From Mycogone perniciosa (taxonomy: Eukaryota; Ascomycota; Sordariomycetes; Hypocreales; Hypocreaceae): a stretch of DNA of 64,000 bases. Below, one piece after another: positions 34,004-45,427 of this stretch. Numbering within the stretch: the first letter of the stretch is position 1; the number at the start of each line of letters is the position of its first letter. The notes beneath the pieces are model-generated. The model did not search any database and had not been told where the DNA came from. It was given only the letters and a program-made list of their open reading frames with translations. The position numbers were made by a program, and so were the translations under genes. Location: positions 1 to 64,000 of the forward strand of contig JAOALB010000167.1 of the NCBI GenBank assembly GCA_025331125.1, written 5' to 3'.

Positions 34004-37000
34004 TTAAAAACTCATCTCATCCTCCTCCACTATCCTACCAAGGATAAGACTCTGAATCACAAGTTCATCGCGCAAAACGCGAATATTTTTCACAATCGAC
34101 GCTGCTGTTGTCGAGGATCTCTTCCGCTTCCTCCCCGTTGGCTCTGCTATTGACAGTACTGACTCGACGGTGCCGATCGACTCGTCCATATATAGCCAAC
34201 CAAATGGTTCGCCGGCCTTTTCGCGTGACTTTAGCGCATCTCGCGCCTGTTGCATCGTTGAGACCCGGTGGATAGATGTCCCTAGGGCCTGGGCGAGAAA
34301 TATATATGGCTTCTTCTCCTTGCTCTGAGCCTTTTTAAGGTCTACAACAGCCAGCATTCTCTGGTCAGCGAGTAGCCTTGGTCTCTGGTCGATGATATCC
34401 GCCAGCCTGGCATCTGCAGCAGGATATGGCTTCAGGCACCGTGACCTGACAGCATCTCCCAAGACGGCAGAAGATCCTGCTGCTAGCAGATACGGCTCCC
34501 AATCCACAATAGCTCCTTTGTTAAGACAAGCTGTGATCCACTGGTGGGCAATACATGGCAATCCCAAAGCCAGAGCTTGCATATACTTGACCTTTCTTGA
34601 ATGACCATCCGCAATCAACGCGGTAAATCCACAGTCCAAGCTTGACCTAGCGAGCTTCAGGGGATCTTCCTCGTCAGTCAACTGGCTGGATGTGCTCAGA
34701 ACTGGCGAGGGTTCAAAGAGTTCTTGGAAACCATCAGATAAAATCAAGCCGCCAGCTGCTTCGATTTTCTCCTCCAGTTTTGAACGCTTCTGCTGCTTTC
34801 CCTTATCTGACTGCATAGATATCGCAAAGGCCATACCCCCAAACAGCCCATGGCCTCGGTAAGTTGGGCCGATACTTTGCCGGAACGTTCGATGCGACTT
34901 TGATCGAGTCATACTCGTCATAAGTGCACTGCTTGGTGGCGACTGCTGTAGTTCATCCGTGGACTCAGAGCCTACTCGGGTCGCTCGCATGGCCATTTTC
35001 TTGGCTTTTGTTAAGGCCTGTGGTGATTTCCCCTTCGACACTTGTCGCAAGGCTCGATTCTTCGGATTTTTATTGATTATTGGAGAAAGTAGGCTTGTAG
35101 ATGTTGGTCTGTCTGACTCTGGAGATGCTTGCGTATCGGGAGTGGTTTTGTTTGATGGGATTGGCGTAGTTGATAGAACTGTCAAACTGGAGGATGTGTG
35201 AACCGTTCGACTAGCCATACGAGGCCGTCGCGGAGTAAGGGGAGTCCGTTCTCTTGCTCGAGATCGAGTTACCATAGGCGCAACGGATGCAGACCGTGAT
35301 CTCGGGGGAGATGATGCTGGCGTAATGGTCTCATTCTCGGCCTGCTGGGCCAGATCTTGATTTACCACATGGCTTACGGCCACTGAGGCCGTGCTCGTCG
35401 GATCTGCTAGGGCATCCGTTGCTTTGTTCGCGGGCTCAGTCGCGGGCTCAGAGCTAATCATCATCATCCGACGTTGGATCTGCTTTCGTTTGCCGTAGGT
35501 TCTTTGCCAGCGCAACGGTGGAAGAGACGACGTCTCCATGTCATTTTCGTCATCTCTCCCCTCTCCTGACTTATCTCCCAAAAGTCCCGGCAGTTCTGGC
35601 TCGGACGCTGATACAATGCCGCGATCTCCTACCGACATGGATCGTACCGGGCTGGTAGCTGGAATCATCTCCTCATCGGTTGTTTCTTTGCTTCCGTCCT
35701 TGGTGTTCTCATTATGACCACTGTGGGATGCCTCTGCAGCATCTTCGCCCGGCGTTGCTTTGGTTGACTCGGCCGATGGCGCCTCAAGAGATTGCATCAA
35801 CCCCTTCTGAGAACCACGTGGCACTGGTTTCGGCTTGCCAGATCTATTTTGATCCAAATGCGCCGCTTCATTGCTTTGGATATCCTCTTCCTCGACATTA
35901 CTTGCCTGCTTTCTCCTCTTTCTGCCAGGTCCCTCTCCCGAGTCACGCCGCGCGGGTCGCGTGCAACTAACCTTCTCCATCTCTTGATGAGCCTGCAGTT
36001 TCTTCCTTTCGATACGCTTCCGGCGCTCTGCCCTTATAATGGCATCGTCTGAATCGCTGTCGATGGTAAGCTTTATTGGTGGGACCTCCACCACTGCCTT
36101 GCGCTCTTGTGATCTCTTCATCGGCTCGTAATGCGCTAGAGGCTGGCGACTTTCGTTCGGCTTCAACGCCTGGATGGTCGGTGATTCGGGGACCATATCG
36201 TCCCGAGGGTACCGGCTCTCACATGGTGTCTCTTCTGGGATAGGCGAAATCCTCTTTCTTATCACAGTCGCGGGAACATCACGGAATTGTTGGGGGCTCG
36301 AGGTATGTATATCAGTTGGCGAAGACACATTTGTGCGATTCTTCAAAGGCGAAGTTTCCATAATATTTGGAGAGATAGAATTGTAGAAAAGATTGGGCGA
36401 CGGCCGCGACGACGTAGGGCTAATGATCTTAGCAGCCGAAGTGAGCAGCGGAGTTTGTCCAAACAGCTGCGACCCAGCAAAGGGAGCACTAATCTCTTGC
36501 TTCGCGCCAAATGGATTCTTGGAAAGGGCCGGAGTCTCTGGCGGCAGGTCACCAGGCTTGTATGGTGTGTATGCATGGCCTGAATGTCGTTGCGAGGTCC
36601 GATCAGGCGCTCTCCAATCGCCTCTCGTGTTTTCGAAACCAGCATCTTCGGAGACCTGTGAGGAGGGGCGAGCCATCTCGCTCAAATCGCCAAAGTTGAC
36701 GGCACCTGTGTCATCGGCCTGTAGTGTCCGCGGCTCATCCAAAGAGCGCAACGTGTCCGCCATCGGGGGACTCGAGGGGTTGCAGAACTCGTCATAATCG
36801 CGATCCTCGTTCACCTGCGTTGGAGTCTGCTGTGAAGTGTCCATCTTCTTGGCTTGCGATCTACCAGCGCCGGGAGGCACGGCAGATGGCGTCTCGTTCG
36901 TATTGAAATCCCTAGGCGCATCAGGAGGAGGACTGCTCTCGACAATGACGGCATCGTCAAGCTCTCGCAGCCGTGTTCGTGAACGTGGCTGTGCCTTGGA

Positions 37001-37325
37001 TGCCTCGCGTCCCACATTAGGATTGGGCCTATAACCCCGGGCCGTGTAATTATCACGCCTCACATCGTCATTGGAAGCTTCGTCGTGTGGCGTTGATTGA
37101 TTTTGCTTTTTCCAATGCTCCGTCAGCGCGCGTCACGTCCATCGAATCACTCGCTGAGCAGCGCATGCAAATGCAGGTCACTCCAGCCAGATCCCTGCTA
37201 GGGTACTCCATACGTACCGTTCCAACGCCCAGCTCTGCCTTGAGAGCGGCGAGAACCGCCTGACTATCCTGTGTCTCTTCCAAATTCAAGTGTTCGGCGC
37301 TCGCGGGCGACTTTAGTCGTGTCAT
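34004..37325 (-). CDS. Crb2/Rad9-like DNA damage checkpoint protein (BRCT)
   Basis: Exon 1, 37325-37218 (36 codons, ending GVGT), donor GTACGT; exon 2, 37117-34004, starting HWKKQNQSTP; 1,073 residues. The C-terminal 300 residues form a BRCT pair of Crb2/Rad9/53BP1 type: LFGGMAFAISM, EEKIEAAGGLILSDGFQELF, FTALIADGHSRKVKYMQALA, LPCIAHQWITACLNKGAIVDW, then PYIFLAQALGTSIHRVSTMQ and WLYMDESIGTVESVL. The long N-terminal part is disordered, with several SQ/TQ sites (for example EETQDSQ, TSQQTPTQ, STQAS-like) suited to Mec1/Tel1 kinases. I cannot find the Tudor domain that Crb2-type proteins usually carry before the BRCT pair. A telomere-like repeat lies 170 bp upstream. Role: checkpoint mediator in the nucleus. 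Confidence 0.78.
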
Positions 37326-37685
37326 TGTACCGGCATTTCCATCATTGTCGAGGATGGTTTCTTGTAGGGATCCAACAGAGCCTAAATCCAGGTCCTAAGT
37401 CCAAGTCCAGGTCCAGGTCCAGGGCCATTAATTAGAGTACAAAGCGCGCCAAGATGGCACGCTATCACGTGGTGATTGTAATACTCCTCCTAGTGTTAAC
37501 CCTAACCCAGATCTGGCTCAGAGGCATTACCATGCTAAGGCTATTGGTATAATCATTGAACATTACACAAATACTCGGGGTATAAATCCCTTGCTCAACC
37601 TAAATGCAGAAATATGTAGTGTCAAGCAAAGATCCAACGACATCATTATGAAAAATCCAAAAATATATCATCGTATACAATATCC
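37326..37685. promoter_or_regulatory. upstream region of the BRCT gene, with telobox-like repeat
   Basis: Upstream of the BRCT gene and downstream of the WW-like gene. GTTAACCCTAACCC at 37495-37508 is two telomere-type units (TTAGGG on the coding strand), about 170 bp before the ATG. A short GTCCAG/GTCCAA repeat runs at about 37390-37425. Confidence 0.55.
37390..37425. repeat. short tandem repeat, (A)AGTCC/AGGTCC hexamers
   Basis: Five or six imperfect hexamer units (aggtcc, aagtcc) follow one another upstream of the BRCT gene. Confidence 0.7.
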
Positions 37686-40600
37686 TCATTCAAACTCATC
37701 ACCCCAATCGTCCCCCGAATAATCCACAGCAGGCTTACTTGCCCACTTATCTTGTTTAGCAGGCGCATTAACCGGCTTCTTCTCCGAAATTGAAGAGTTT
37801 CTAGCTGGCTTACTGTTTGGTGAAGACGGCTTCGAAAACAGGGCGGCCGGTACCATGCCTTGATCCAGGGAGGCATTCGACGTAGAATAGGGTCCTGCAG
37901 CACTGGGCTGACTTTGCTGCTGTGACGGTAAAGCAGCAGTCGAGGAGATTTCCGAGTATGGCTGAGCTGGAGCTTGTGTATTAATGGGGGAAGACATTGG
38001 CTGTTGTGAATGGGCATTCCCGACATTGCTTGCATTGACCGGCGCTTGGGCAGGCGGTTGAGCACCAGGCGGTTGAGCAGGTGGCGGATACTGTTGCTGA
38101 ATAGGAGGATGTTGCTGGACCACCGGTTGCTGCTGAACGAGGGGTTTCTGTTCAGTAAAAGGGTGTTGAGTAGACGGGAGTTGGTGAATAGGGGGTTGCT
38201 CTGCAGGCCACTGTGGAACAACCTTTTGAACACTCTCAGTGATAACCAAAGGTTGCGCCGGTGGCTGGGCATGTGAAGGTTGCTGTTGAGTAGAAGGAGT
38301 GTGCTGAGCGGGAAGAGGATGCTGGGGTTGTTGAACAGGAGGGCGTTGCTGAGCAGGAGGATTCTGGATTGATTGCTCAAACTGCTTCCCCTGTGGTTGT
38401 GCAGCTGGGGGCATAGGAGGCGACTGCATCCTCAAGTCAGACGATATGGTTGAGACAGATGCCGAGTCTGATGCGTCACGCCGGTGTTGCATAGGGACTG
38501 CCTGCATGGGCGGCGACATCCCCAGAGGCGTCTGTCCAATGATTGGCGGCGCTTGGGCAGCCTGCGGGTGCATTCCAGGTTGTTGGAAGCCCTGAGGTGA
38601 ACCATTCATTGGACGCATAAATAACCCTGGCTGTAAAGGTTGCCCTGGCTGCAGAGGTTGCCCTGGCTGTATAGGTTGTCCAGGTTGTAGGGGTTGTCCG
38701 GGTTGCCAACCACCTGGTTGGGGATAGCCACTAGGACCATATATAGGCGAAGGCTGGTTTGAACCAGAAGTATGGCCCAGCAGAGCTACAGGTGGGGTGC
38801 CTGGTTGATTTGGAGTTGTCGGACTCTGATTTAATGGCTTTGAACCACCCTTAAACCACTTCGACCATAATTTCCCCTTTTCCTTGCCGCTGGGGTCGTT
38901 CGATGTCTGTAACGGCGGCACAGATCCTGGTGGTACTAATGGAGCTACATTTAGATTCGCTTGATTGTTCCAGGGAGGCTGTTTCTGCAGACGCTGACCT
39001 GCTGGCTGGAAACCCTGTGAAGGCGTTGGGCCAGGAGGTATTGGTCCCTGTGACTGAAACAGAGCTGGTTGGGGCAGTGGGGCTCCTTGGGGAGGTATTG
39101 AACCTGGCCGGGCCATTACTGGACCCTGAGGAGGCATTGTCCTCAGTGGATACATTGTTCCCGGAGGAGGCATCCAACCCAGAGGAGGCATTAAACCTGG
39201 AGGGGGCATTGCTCCTGGGGGAGGCATTGTGCCTGGGGGAGGCATTGTGCCTGGGGGGGGAGAACGACCATGCTGCGGCATTTGCCCTGGGGGAAGCATC
39301 ATGTTTTGTTGTAACAGTAGCATCTGGCCCTGAGCAGCATAGTGTTGATGTAGTGGCATCTGTACCGGGACTGGCTGAAATGCAGATTGTGCCTGTGGTC
39401 CTTTTTGTGGTATACCCCCCTGAGGTTGAGAAGGGGCAGGTGCAACAGGCTTCTGGGCTGGAGGAAGTTGAATATGTTGAACTATAGGTCTGTTCAACTG
39501 AGGGGATGGCTGCCTATCAGGTGTCGGTAACTTGTTTGGCCTTTGAGGAGGGTGAGCTTTGGGAGCAGCCTCAGTCTCCTCACTCTCTTCAATACGGCCT
39601 AGCAGATGGCCTGATGCAGAAGGCCCGATAGCCTGGGGTGGAGGTTGCAACGTTTGCGGCTGGTTAAGGTCCAAGGGCAGGCCCAAGACTTGTGTGGACG
39701 AAGTAGTTTGACGCAAAGATTGTGATCTCTGTAGGCCACCAGAACCTTGGTCCGCGGCGGCATGTGATTGATAATTTGGTCCAGGTGTTCCCTGTCCAGG
39801 CAACTGCTTCAGCATACTCGTTAGTTGCTCCGCCAGCATTGAACGTCTTTTAGACACATCCTTGTGAGCCGCAACCGGAACACTTCCTTGAGCCGTGACA
39901 TTCTGCGGGGGAAAGTAAGATCCCTCGTCCCCAGGCAACGGTACCTTGCCAGGGATAAGAGGACTTTGTAATCCTTGACCAGCGGACCGCAACGGTGGCA
40001 TGGTTGAAGCTGAGGGTTGGGCTGCTCCTGATGGGGCAACTGAGCCTCGCCGCTGAGAACCAGATGTCTGCGACTCCGGCGTTGGAATGGAATGCACTCC
40101 ATTGATAGCCTGCGCGAGCGAAGTGTTCGAGGAGCGTCTTCGAGACTCAATAGGCGAAGGTGTCTGCAAGGGGTAAATGGACGATTGGCTTTCGGATCTT
40201 GGTCGAATGGGGGAAACTTCTTCTGGGGTGAAGGTGGATTGACGTTGAACGCTCTGAACCTGCGGGTTTGGGGTTGGATAACTGGCAAAATTCGCAGAGA
40301 CACCCGGATATGAAGCCGGGTTCGCCACGACGCTTTGTGGCCGAGGCGGCTTTTGCTTTAGAACTTGTGCCAATTGCTCTTGAGAAGTGCCAGGTTGATA
40401 TGATTGTCTATGCTGCTGACGAGACACTTCTGGGGTGTTGCCAACTCCGGGAGGTGAGGAATTTGCTCCCATTGGCATTTGCTGCCGCAATCCCGGCGTA
40501 GAGCCTCGTCTCTCCTGCCCTAAGATGGGCATTGCGCTTGCCGGTCTGACTGGTTGCTGAATATGCCCCAGATTATGAATGATGGTATTCGGGCCAATAG

Positions 40601-42560
40601 GGTGTTCATCATCGCAAGGATACGGTGTAGTGAATTGGCGAGGAGGCGGTGATCGTGGCTTCTCCTGGGGGTCTCTTGGATAGGGCGGCTCTGGGCCACT
40701 ATTGGCTGGGGCAACGGGTTGCGCCGCTTGCTGGGGACCGATATATGACAGGGAGCTTAAGGACTGTTGGTGAGCTTGTGAATGATCCGGTGAAGTGGTC
40801 CGTGGACGTTGTACAGAGGTTGGTGGTGGAGTTGGTACAGTGGTTTGAGGCCGCGGAGCTGGAGACGGTGTCATGGAAGGAGGATGCTGGCCATATGGAA
40901 CTGGCGCATAGCCCTGAGACCCTCTTCTAGATGCCTCCCAGCCAGAACCAGGTGTTGTCACAGATCTCTGCTCTGAACTAGCTGGGGATGACTGACGGTC
41001 TGATTGATTTTGTTGTTGCCCTGGCCTTCCACGGGCAGGTTTGAGGACAGATGGAAATTTGACCATTCTGGGAGGTGCCTCTTGTCCCTGAGATGCTGGA
41101 GCTTGAACATCTGGAGTTGGAGCTGCAGGTGGTAGCCCCTGGATCGAGTTTCTATGCCCACTCCTTGCCGGCTTCAACACGGACGGGACAGACGACAGTC
41201 CTTGATCCCTCCCCTTGGTCTCAGGCTTCAGACTCACCACCAACGACGCCTCTCTTTGCAACGATATTCTCCTCATTTTTGAAGCGTGAGATTCAGCATC
41301 TTGCGGTATCATCGGGGCCGCTTTGCCGGGGACCACTTGGCCAGGGACATAAGCTTGATATCCTCCCTGGCTCACATTGGCGGCGGGAGCAGCCCCCAGT
41401 TTACTATTGTTAAGCGTTGGCTTTCTAGAAATCTTGAACGGCCCCGGTGCAGCACTCGTAGGTCTCTCCACGGTTGGGGGAGTGCCCTGGCGCTCCCCTT
41501 GAAGTTGATACCGCTGGAGTTGTTGTTGCCTCTGCTGTTGTTCCCTCTGCTCCTGTCTGTTCCGCTCTTCCTCTTGTTGTCGCTGGATTTGTTCTTGGCG
41601 CTGCTTCTCTTGCCAAGCCGCGTCCTCAGACACCCTCCGCTCCACCGGACTTGTCTTCCCCGGCAACTCCACAATGCCTGGCGGCACCTCTGTCTCAATC
41701 GGCGCCAAGATCGAGTTATCTGCCATCTCAATGGGATCCGGATGTATTTCAACTCTTGCCGCTGCGGTATACTCGGTCGGCATCTCCGCAACAACCCCCA
41801 CAGGATCAAACTGTTGCATGGGGGCAGTCCTCTCGACAGGAAGCTCATACATCTGAAAGCCCGCATCGATCACCGTCTCTCCCATGATAGGAGGAGGAGG
41901 CGGCGGCTTCTCAGCCATCCCAATAATAGGCTCTGCCTGAAGAATAGGCGGTGCCTCAATGACGCTCTCGCCCATTATAATCACCGCGCCTTGCTCCTCA
42001 CCTGTGGCTACCTCTGTCTTCTGCACCATCGGCGTCGTATTCAAACTTGCCATCGGGCTCACAGACTTGATATTGGCGGTATTCGTGGCTGTCGCAAGAG
42101 TCTGCTCCACTCCCACAACCGCCCTCTTCGCCGCCTCGTCCTCCTCCTCCACCAACGGACTCACATCCGTATACGTTCCAGGGCCAAGGAACATGAAACT
42201 CTCCGGCTGAAACACCGCGTCCGCTTCGTCATCTTTATCGTCCTCCCACACCGAGCTCACCGGCTGCGCCGTCGCCGACATGCGTGACATCCAGCCATAT
42301 TTATCGTTCGCAGCCCGGCTCGCTACAAAGTTACTGCCAGCGCCAGTGCCAGCGATGCTAACATGTCGTCGTAGCTGGTGTTGCGACTCGAGGCGCTCTT
42401 CGGGCGCTAGGTCAGGCGCGGGGGCGGATGAGTCGAGGTATTCGGGGAACTCGTCACCGGCATTGGGGAAGTGGTACTGAACGTAGCCGTTGGGTTTGTA
42501 TCTGTATAACCATCTCGAGCCGTCGTAGTCCCACTCCCAGCCGGGAGGCAGGCCGGACAT
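37686..42560 (-). CDS. very long Pro/Gln-rich protein with N-terminal WW-like domain
   Basis: One open frame of 1,624 residues. The first 45 residues form a WW-like module: LPPGWEWDYDGSRWLYRYK then GYVQYHFPNAGDEFPEY. The second signature tryptophan of classical WW domains is replaced by Phe, as I recall for many fungal proteins of this kind. The rest is largely disordered: an acidic/variable part to about residue 300, a Gln/Arg/Glu coiled-coil-prone stretch (about 310-350, QEQIQRQQEEERNRQEQ), then a Pro/Gln/Ser-rich body. Two internal repeat blocks are listed separately. The C-terminus is acidic (DYSGDDWGDEFE). It is probably a scaffold; function unknown. In-frame introns cannot be excluded. 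Confidence 0.8.
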   Translation of the reverse strand: MSGLPPGWEWDYDGSRWLYRYKPNGYVQYHFPNAGDEFPEYLDSSAPAPDLAPEERLESQHQLRRHVSIAGTGAGSNFVASRAANDKYGWMSRMSATAQPVSSVWEDDKDDEADAVFQPESFMFLGPGTYTDVSPLVEEEDEAAKRAVVGVEQTLATATNTANIKSVSPMASLNTTPMVQKTEVATGEEQGAVIIMGESVIEAPPILQAEPIIGMAEKPPPPPPIMGETVIDAGFQMYELPVERTAPMQQFDPVGVVAEMPTEYTAAARVEIHPDPIEMADNSILAPIETEVPPGIVELPGKTSPVERRVSEDAAWQEKQRQEQIQRQQEEERNRQEQREQQQRQQQLQRYQLQGERQGTPPTVERPTSAAPGPFKISRKPTLNNSKLGAAPAANVSQGGYQAYVPGQVVPGKAAPMIPQDAESHASKMRRISLQREASLVVSLKPETKGRDQGLSSVPSVLKPARSGHRNSIQGLPPAAPTPDVQAPASQGQEAPPRMVKFPSVLKPARGRPGQQQNQSDRQSSPASSEQRSVTTPGSGWEASRRGSQGYAPVPYGQHPPSMTPSPAPRPQTTVPTPPPTSVQRPRTTSPDHSQAHQQSLSSLSYIGPQQAAQPVAPANSGPEPPYPRDPQEKPRSPPPRQFTTPYPCDDEHPIGPNTIIHNLGHIQQPVRPASAMPILGQERRGSTPGLRQQMPMGANSSPPGVGNTPEVSRQQHRQSYQPGTSQEQLAQVLKQKPPRPQSVVANPASYPGVSANFASYPTPNPQVQSVQRQSTFTPEEVSPIRPRSESQSSIYPLQTPSPIESRRRSSNTSLAQAINGVHSIPTPESQTSGSQRRGSVAPSGAAQPSASTMPPLRSAGQGLQSPLIPGKVPLPGDEGSYFPPQNVTAQGSVPVAAHKDVSKRRSMLAEQLTSMLKQLPGQGTPGPNYQSHAAADQGSGGLQRSQSLRQTTSSTQVLGLPLDLNQPQTLQPPPQAIGPSASGHLLGRIEESEETEAAPKAHPPQRPNKLPTPDRQPSPQLNRPIVQHIQLPPAQKPVAPAPSQPQGGIPQKGPQAQSAFQPVPVQMPLHQHYAAQGQMLLLQQNMMLPPGQMPQHGRSPPPGTMPPPGTMPPPGAMPPPGLMPPLGWMPPPGTMYPLRTMPPQGPVMARPGSIPPQGAPLPQPALFQSQGPIPPGPTPSQGFQPAGQRLQKQPPWNNQANLNVAPLVPPGSVPPLQTSNDPSGKEKGKLWSKWFKGGSKPLNQSPTTPNQPGTPPVALLGHTSGSNQPSPIYGPSGYPQPGGWQPGQPLQPGQPIQPGQPLQPGQPLQPGLFMRPMNGSPQGFQQPGMHPQAAQAPPIIGQTPLGMSPPMQAVPMQHRRDASDSASVSTISSDLRMQSPPMPPAAQPQGKQFEQSIQNPPAQQRPPVQQPQHPLPAQHTPSTQQQPSHAQPPAQPLVITESVQKVVPQWPAEQPPIHQLPSTQHPFTEQKPLVQQQPVVQQHPPIQQQYPPPAQPPGAQPPAQAPVNASNVGNAHSQQPMSSPINTQAPAQPYSEISSTAALPSQQQSQPSAAGPYSTSNASLDQGMVPAALFSKPSSPNSKPARNSSISEKKPVNAPAKQDKWASKPAVDYSGDDWGDEFE
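38625..38710 (-). repeat. tandem repeat coding for PGQP(L/I)Q units
   Basis: About five 18-bp units inside the WW-like gene encode PGQPLQ/PGQPIQ. Confidence 0.85.
39110..39262 (-). repeat. tandem repeat coding for PPPG(T/A/L)M units
   Basis: Seven or more imperfect 18-bp units encode MPPPGT/MPPPGA/MPPPGL variants. The 3'-most units (plus-strand right side) are nearly identical, so this part may vary in length between strains. Confidence 0.85.
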
Positions 42561-45427
42561 TGTATCTCCCCTTCTTTATCTTGGGCACACCTCGTCGTGG
42601 TGGTTGTTTGGGCCTGGCCGTCTGGTTCTGTGGTACAGTACAGTCGTTCGAGGAAGCGAGAGATTGTCGTCCGGCTGAACTCAATGGGCTCAGCTGAGCC
42701 GTTGTCGGTCTATAGTCGATGTCAGACGCCAGATCGCGCAATGCGACACAAACGCTCGCAGCAATCAGTCGTCGCTCTAGCCCAAAACAAAGAATGATCA
42801 ACTCCGTATCGTAAATTTCGTCAAACAAACCCCTCACAAAAAGAAGAATTGTCGTCCGAAAGCCACAAGTACAGCGTTGCAATAGACATGTCAGCCCAGC
42901 TGAAAGGCGCGTTGTCCAAGCCACTTCAGCGGCTGGGGGGAAATATTGGTCCATCGCAAGCAGCTCGAGCCACTAGTAGATTGCAGAGCTCGATGTGGGA
43001 GTTTGAGGCGCATTTTGACCGCTCCAGACAGAACCTTATGGGATAATTTAGATTGTTCAATAATGTTTGCTGTGAAATTCTGAGGATCGAGGGTAAGACT
43101 TGTCACGTTATTTTGCTCGGCGCGGCATCGAGTCTCACGGTAATAGCGCGGTAGTTTGCCTTTGCCGCCAGACTACCCTAAGAGATCAACACGTGGAGAA
43201 GAAATCAACGGGTTATGAGTTATGATTGTTTATTTAATAGGAGCCATTTGGGGGGTCTCAAGGGTCTACTAACACATATCACCCGGTCCCACAGATTTTA
43301 TACTCCCTATTCGTTGTCCTGATCATTCCTGCTTATTGGGACCGACCGTCATTACTCGTCATTTATTACGGAGTACCTAGCATGCCAAATCACATCTCTT
43401 ACCTTAGTTTTTATTTCTTCAAACAAAAACCAGAACACCCTTCATCCCTCCCCCCAACACAAACCTTTCACCGATCCATCGTAGGGTTATAGAGGACCGT
43501 CCAGAATACCTTCAGGGCGCGTGCATTCACGGGGGGTGGACGCCGGCTCGGTGATGGGTTCCTTATAGAATAGAGCCTTCTATCGACGATGACTACTTGC
43601 TAGCACAAATCGACTGCGAAATCACCACCCTATCGTTTGATCACTGTGTCCATTGGATATCGGATCACATTTATTGCTATAGATGACTCTTATCCAGCTG
43701 GTGTTTGCAATATTTTAATACAATCGTAAAACTCCCTACTGTACTTTGTGTGTAAATACAAGGCCATACTTATAGTAGGTAGTTTTAGTGAGAAGGTACT
43801 TAGGCTATATCACAATTTTGCAGGTATTTCTCGGCTAGGAATGGTCAATCAAGGCTGAGACGCAATTTTGATTCCACTGTAGGTTAATGTTTTTCTTATT
43901 AGAAAACGGCACACTGTTCGGACTCGCCTCTGGATTGTTTGCCGTAATATGTACTCGTATTGCTCAGGCGGGAAGGGCCTCGACTGGTCTTGATGGGCCT
44001 TCTCGGAGTACGCGTGTTTCACAATTTGCCGCTCCGGGCCGTGAAATGGGGGCAGACCTCGAGCAAAAATACGGCACCGCGGAGATGGATCGTGCTTCCG
44101 GAGCCCCGAAGCATTTTCGGCGACCCGGCGCGTCTTCGGCACATGTGAATGAAGGACGAATGTATACTCGTAATGTACATGAAGGAAGAAGATCGCGGAA
44201 AGGGCGGTGATATCGTGTGTTTATGAACGCTCTTGGTATGTCGATCAATGATAGAAGAGGCTGATGCCGTGTTTGAGTTGTGGACCAATTGTTTGCAGAG
44301 TATGAGCACTCCTGCGTGGCATATCATCCTGTATGGAGCTGAGGGGTTTCAGTTGCCAATATGCATGCCGTCGGATTAGGCCTTGGAGAGTGAGGCAATC
44401 AACGCAATCTCTGAGATGGGCAAGACAGGCTTGACGTGTTTCCAAGATGCTCCAGGCGCCTCGGCAAGCTTGGTCAGTCCACAAAGTGTTCTCCACTGTG
44501 ATCATCATGACCTTTCAACCCTGCTCAGCAGTGGGGAGGGAACCAAGAAAGTTCTGGCCGCGTGTCTGGGCAACTGGGCAGTCATGGGGCCTCCACAGTA
44601 GCGAGCTCCGTGCGATTTCCAACATAATTCTACTGATTCTAGTTTGATGCAAGTCGGGTCGTTGAATCTTCAGCGAGTTTGAATATACATACGACGGAGT
44701 GTGTTGCGGATGGTGGTCATTATAGCGGAAAGCATCAGGGGCCCGACAGTTACAGACTAACTGGAAAAGGGTTCCCGAAAGCCCAAAAACAGCACACCAT
44801 CTCCGATCTGATCCCCTGTGGCAAATGTATGTTTGTAAGTGGCGCTGAAGCTGCAGTCTCAGATTCGATAGAAGGGTTCCGGGTTTGCTGTTGCAGAAGT
44901 GTGGCTGCAGCAGTGGCGGCGGTGATGGCGTTAATCCACTGTCCAAGCCCGTAGTGACAGGTTGTTTGGGCATGGCATAATAATACTGTATACTCTACTA
45001 CAACGACACCACGGGTTTGATAGAGGGATTTCTAGAGCATTACAGCAATAATACTGATAATAAATAAAGCTTCTCATACCATCCTTGTGTTCTCGGCATT
45101 CCGCCATATTTTCCCTTCTCTTCCTTGTCCTCCCGCATTCTAGTCTATCTGCAGCACTGGTGCTCCAGATAAACTGCGTCGATTTCGTCACTCGCTCCAC
45201 AAGGCTCACATCACCCGCAAACACCACGCCGATCACTGGAGAAGTCCACCAAACCTTGAGTCTTCTGGTCAATTCGTCCCACAGAGCTGCCCGCTGGTTC
45301 CGACAGTTCAATATATACCCTGTTCACTCCATAGTCCTTTCCATCTTTTCCATCTTTTCCATCTCCCCCTCCGTCTTAGCCAACGACTTATACAATCCAC
45401 CTCCACCTCGAACCGAGGAAAGCCATC
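42561..45427. other. 2.9-kb gene-poor region between WW-like and MscS genes
   Basis: The two flanking genes point away from each other, so both promoters lie here, but 2.9 kb is long. AT-rich stretches (43200-43900) surround a GC-rich island at about 43960-44170 with short open frames on both strands and no recognisable domain. One TACGGAGTA copy lies at 43367. The last 90 bases carry a pyrimidine-rich (TCCATCTTTT)n repeat. Confidence 0.5.
45336..45366. repeat. (TTTCCATCTT)3 pyrimidine repeat in MscS leader
   Basis: Three copies of a 10-base unit lie about 65-90 bases before the MscS start codon, in what is probably the leader. Confidence 0.7.

Noticed and set aside
37063..37063. GTG start for the BRCT gene at the left end of its long frame
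   Set aside because: A spliced first exon (37325-37218) joins in phase at 37117, giving an ATG start and a conserved-looking N-terminus.
41286..42287. A 333-codon plus-strand frame rich in Leu, Arg and His
   Set aside because: Antisense shadow of the repetitive WW-like gene.
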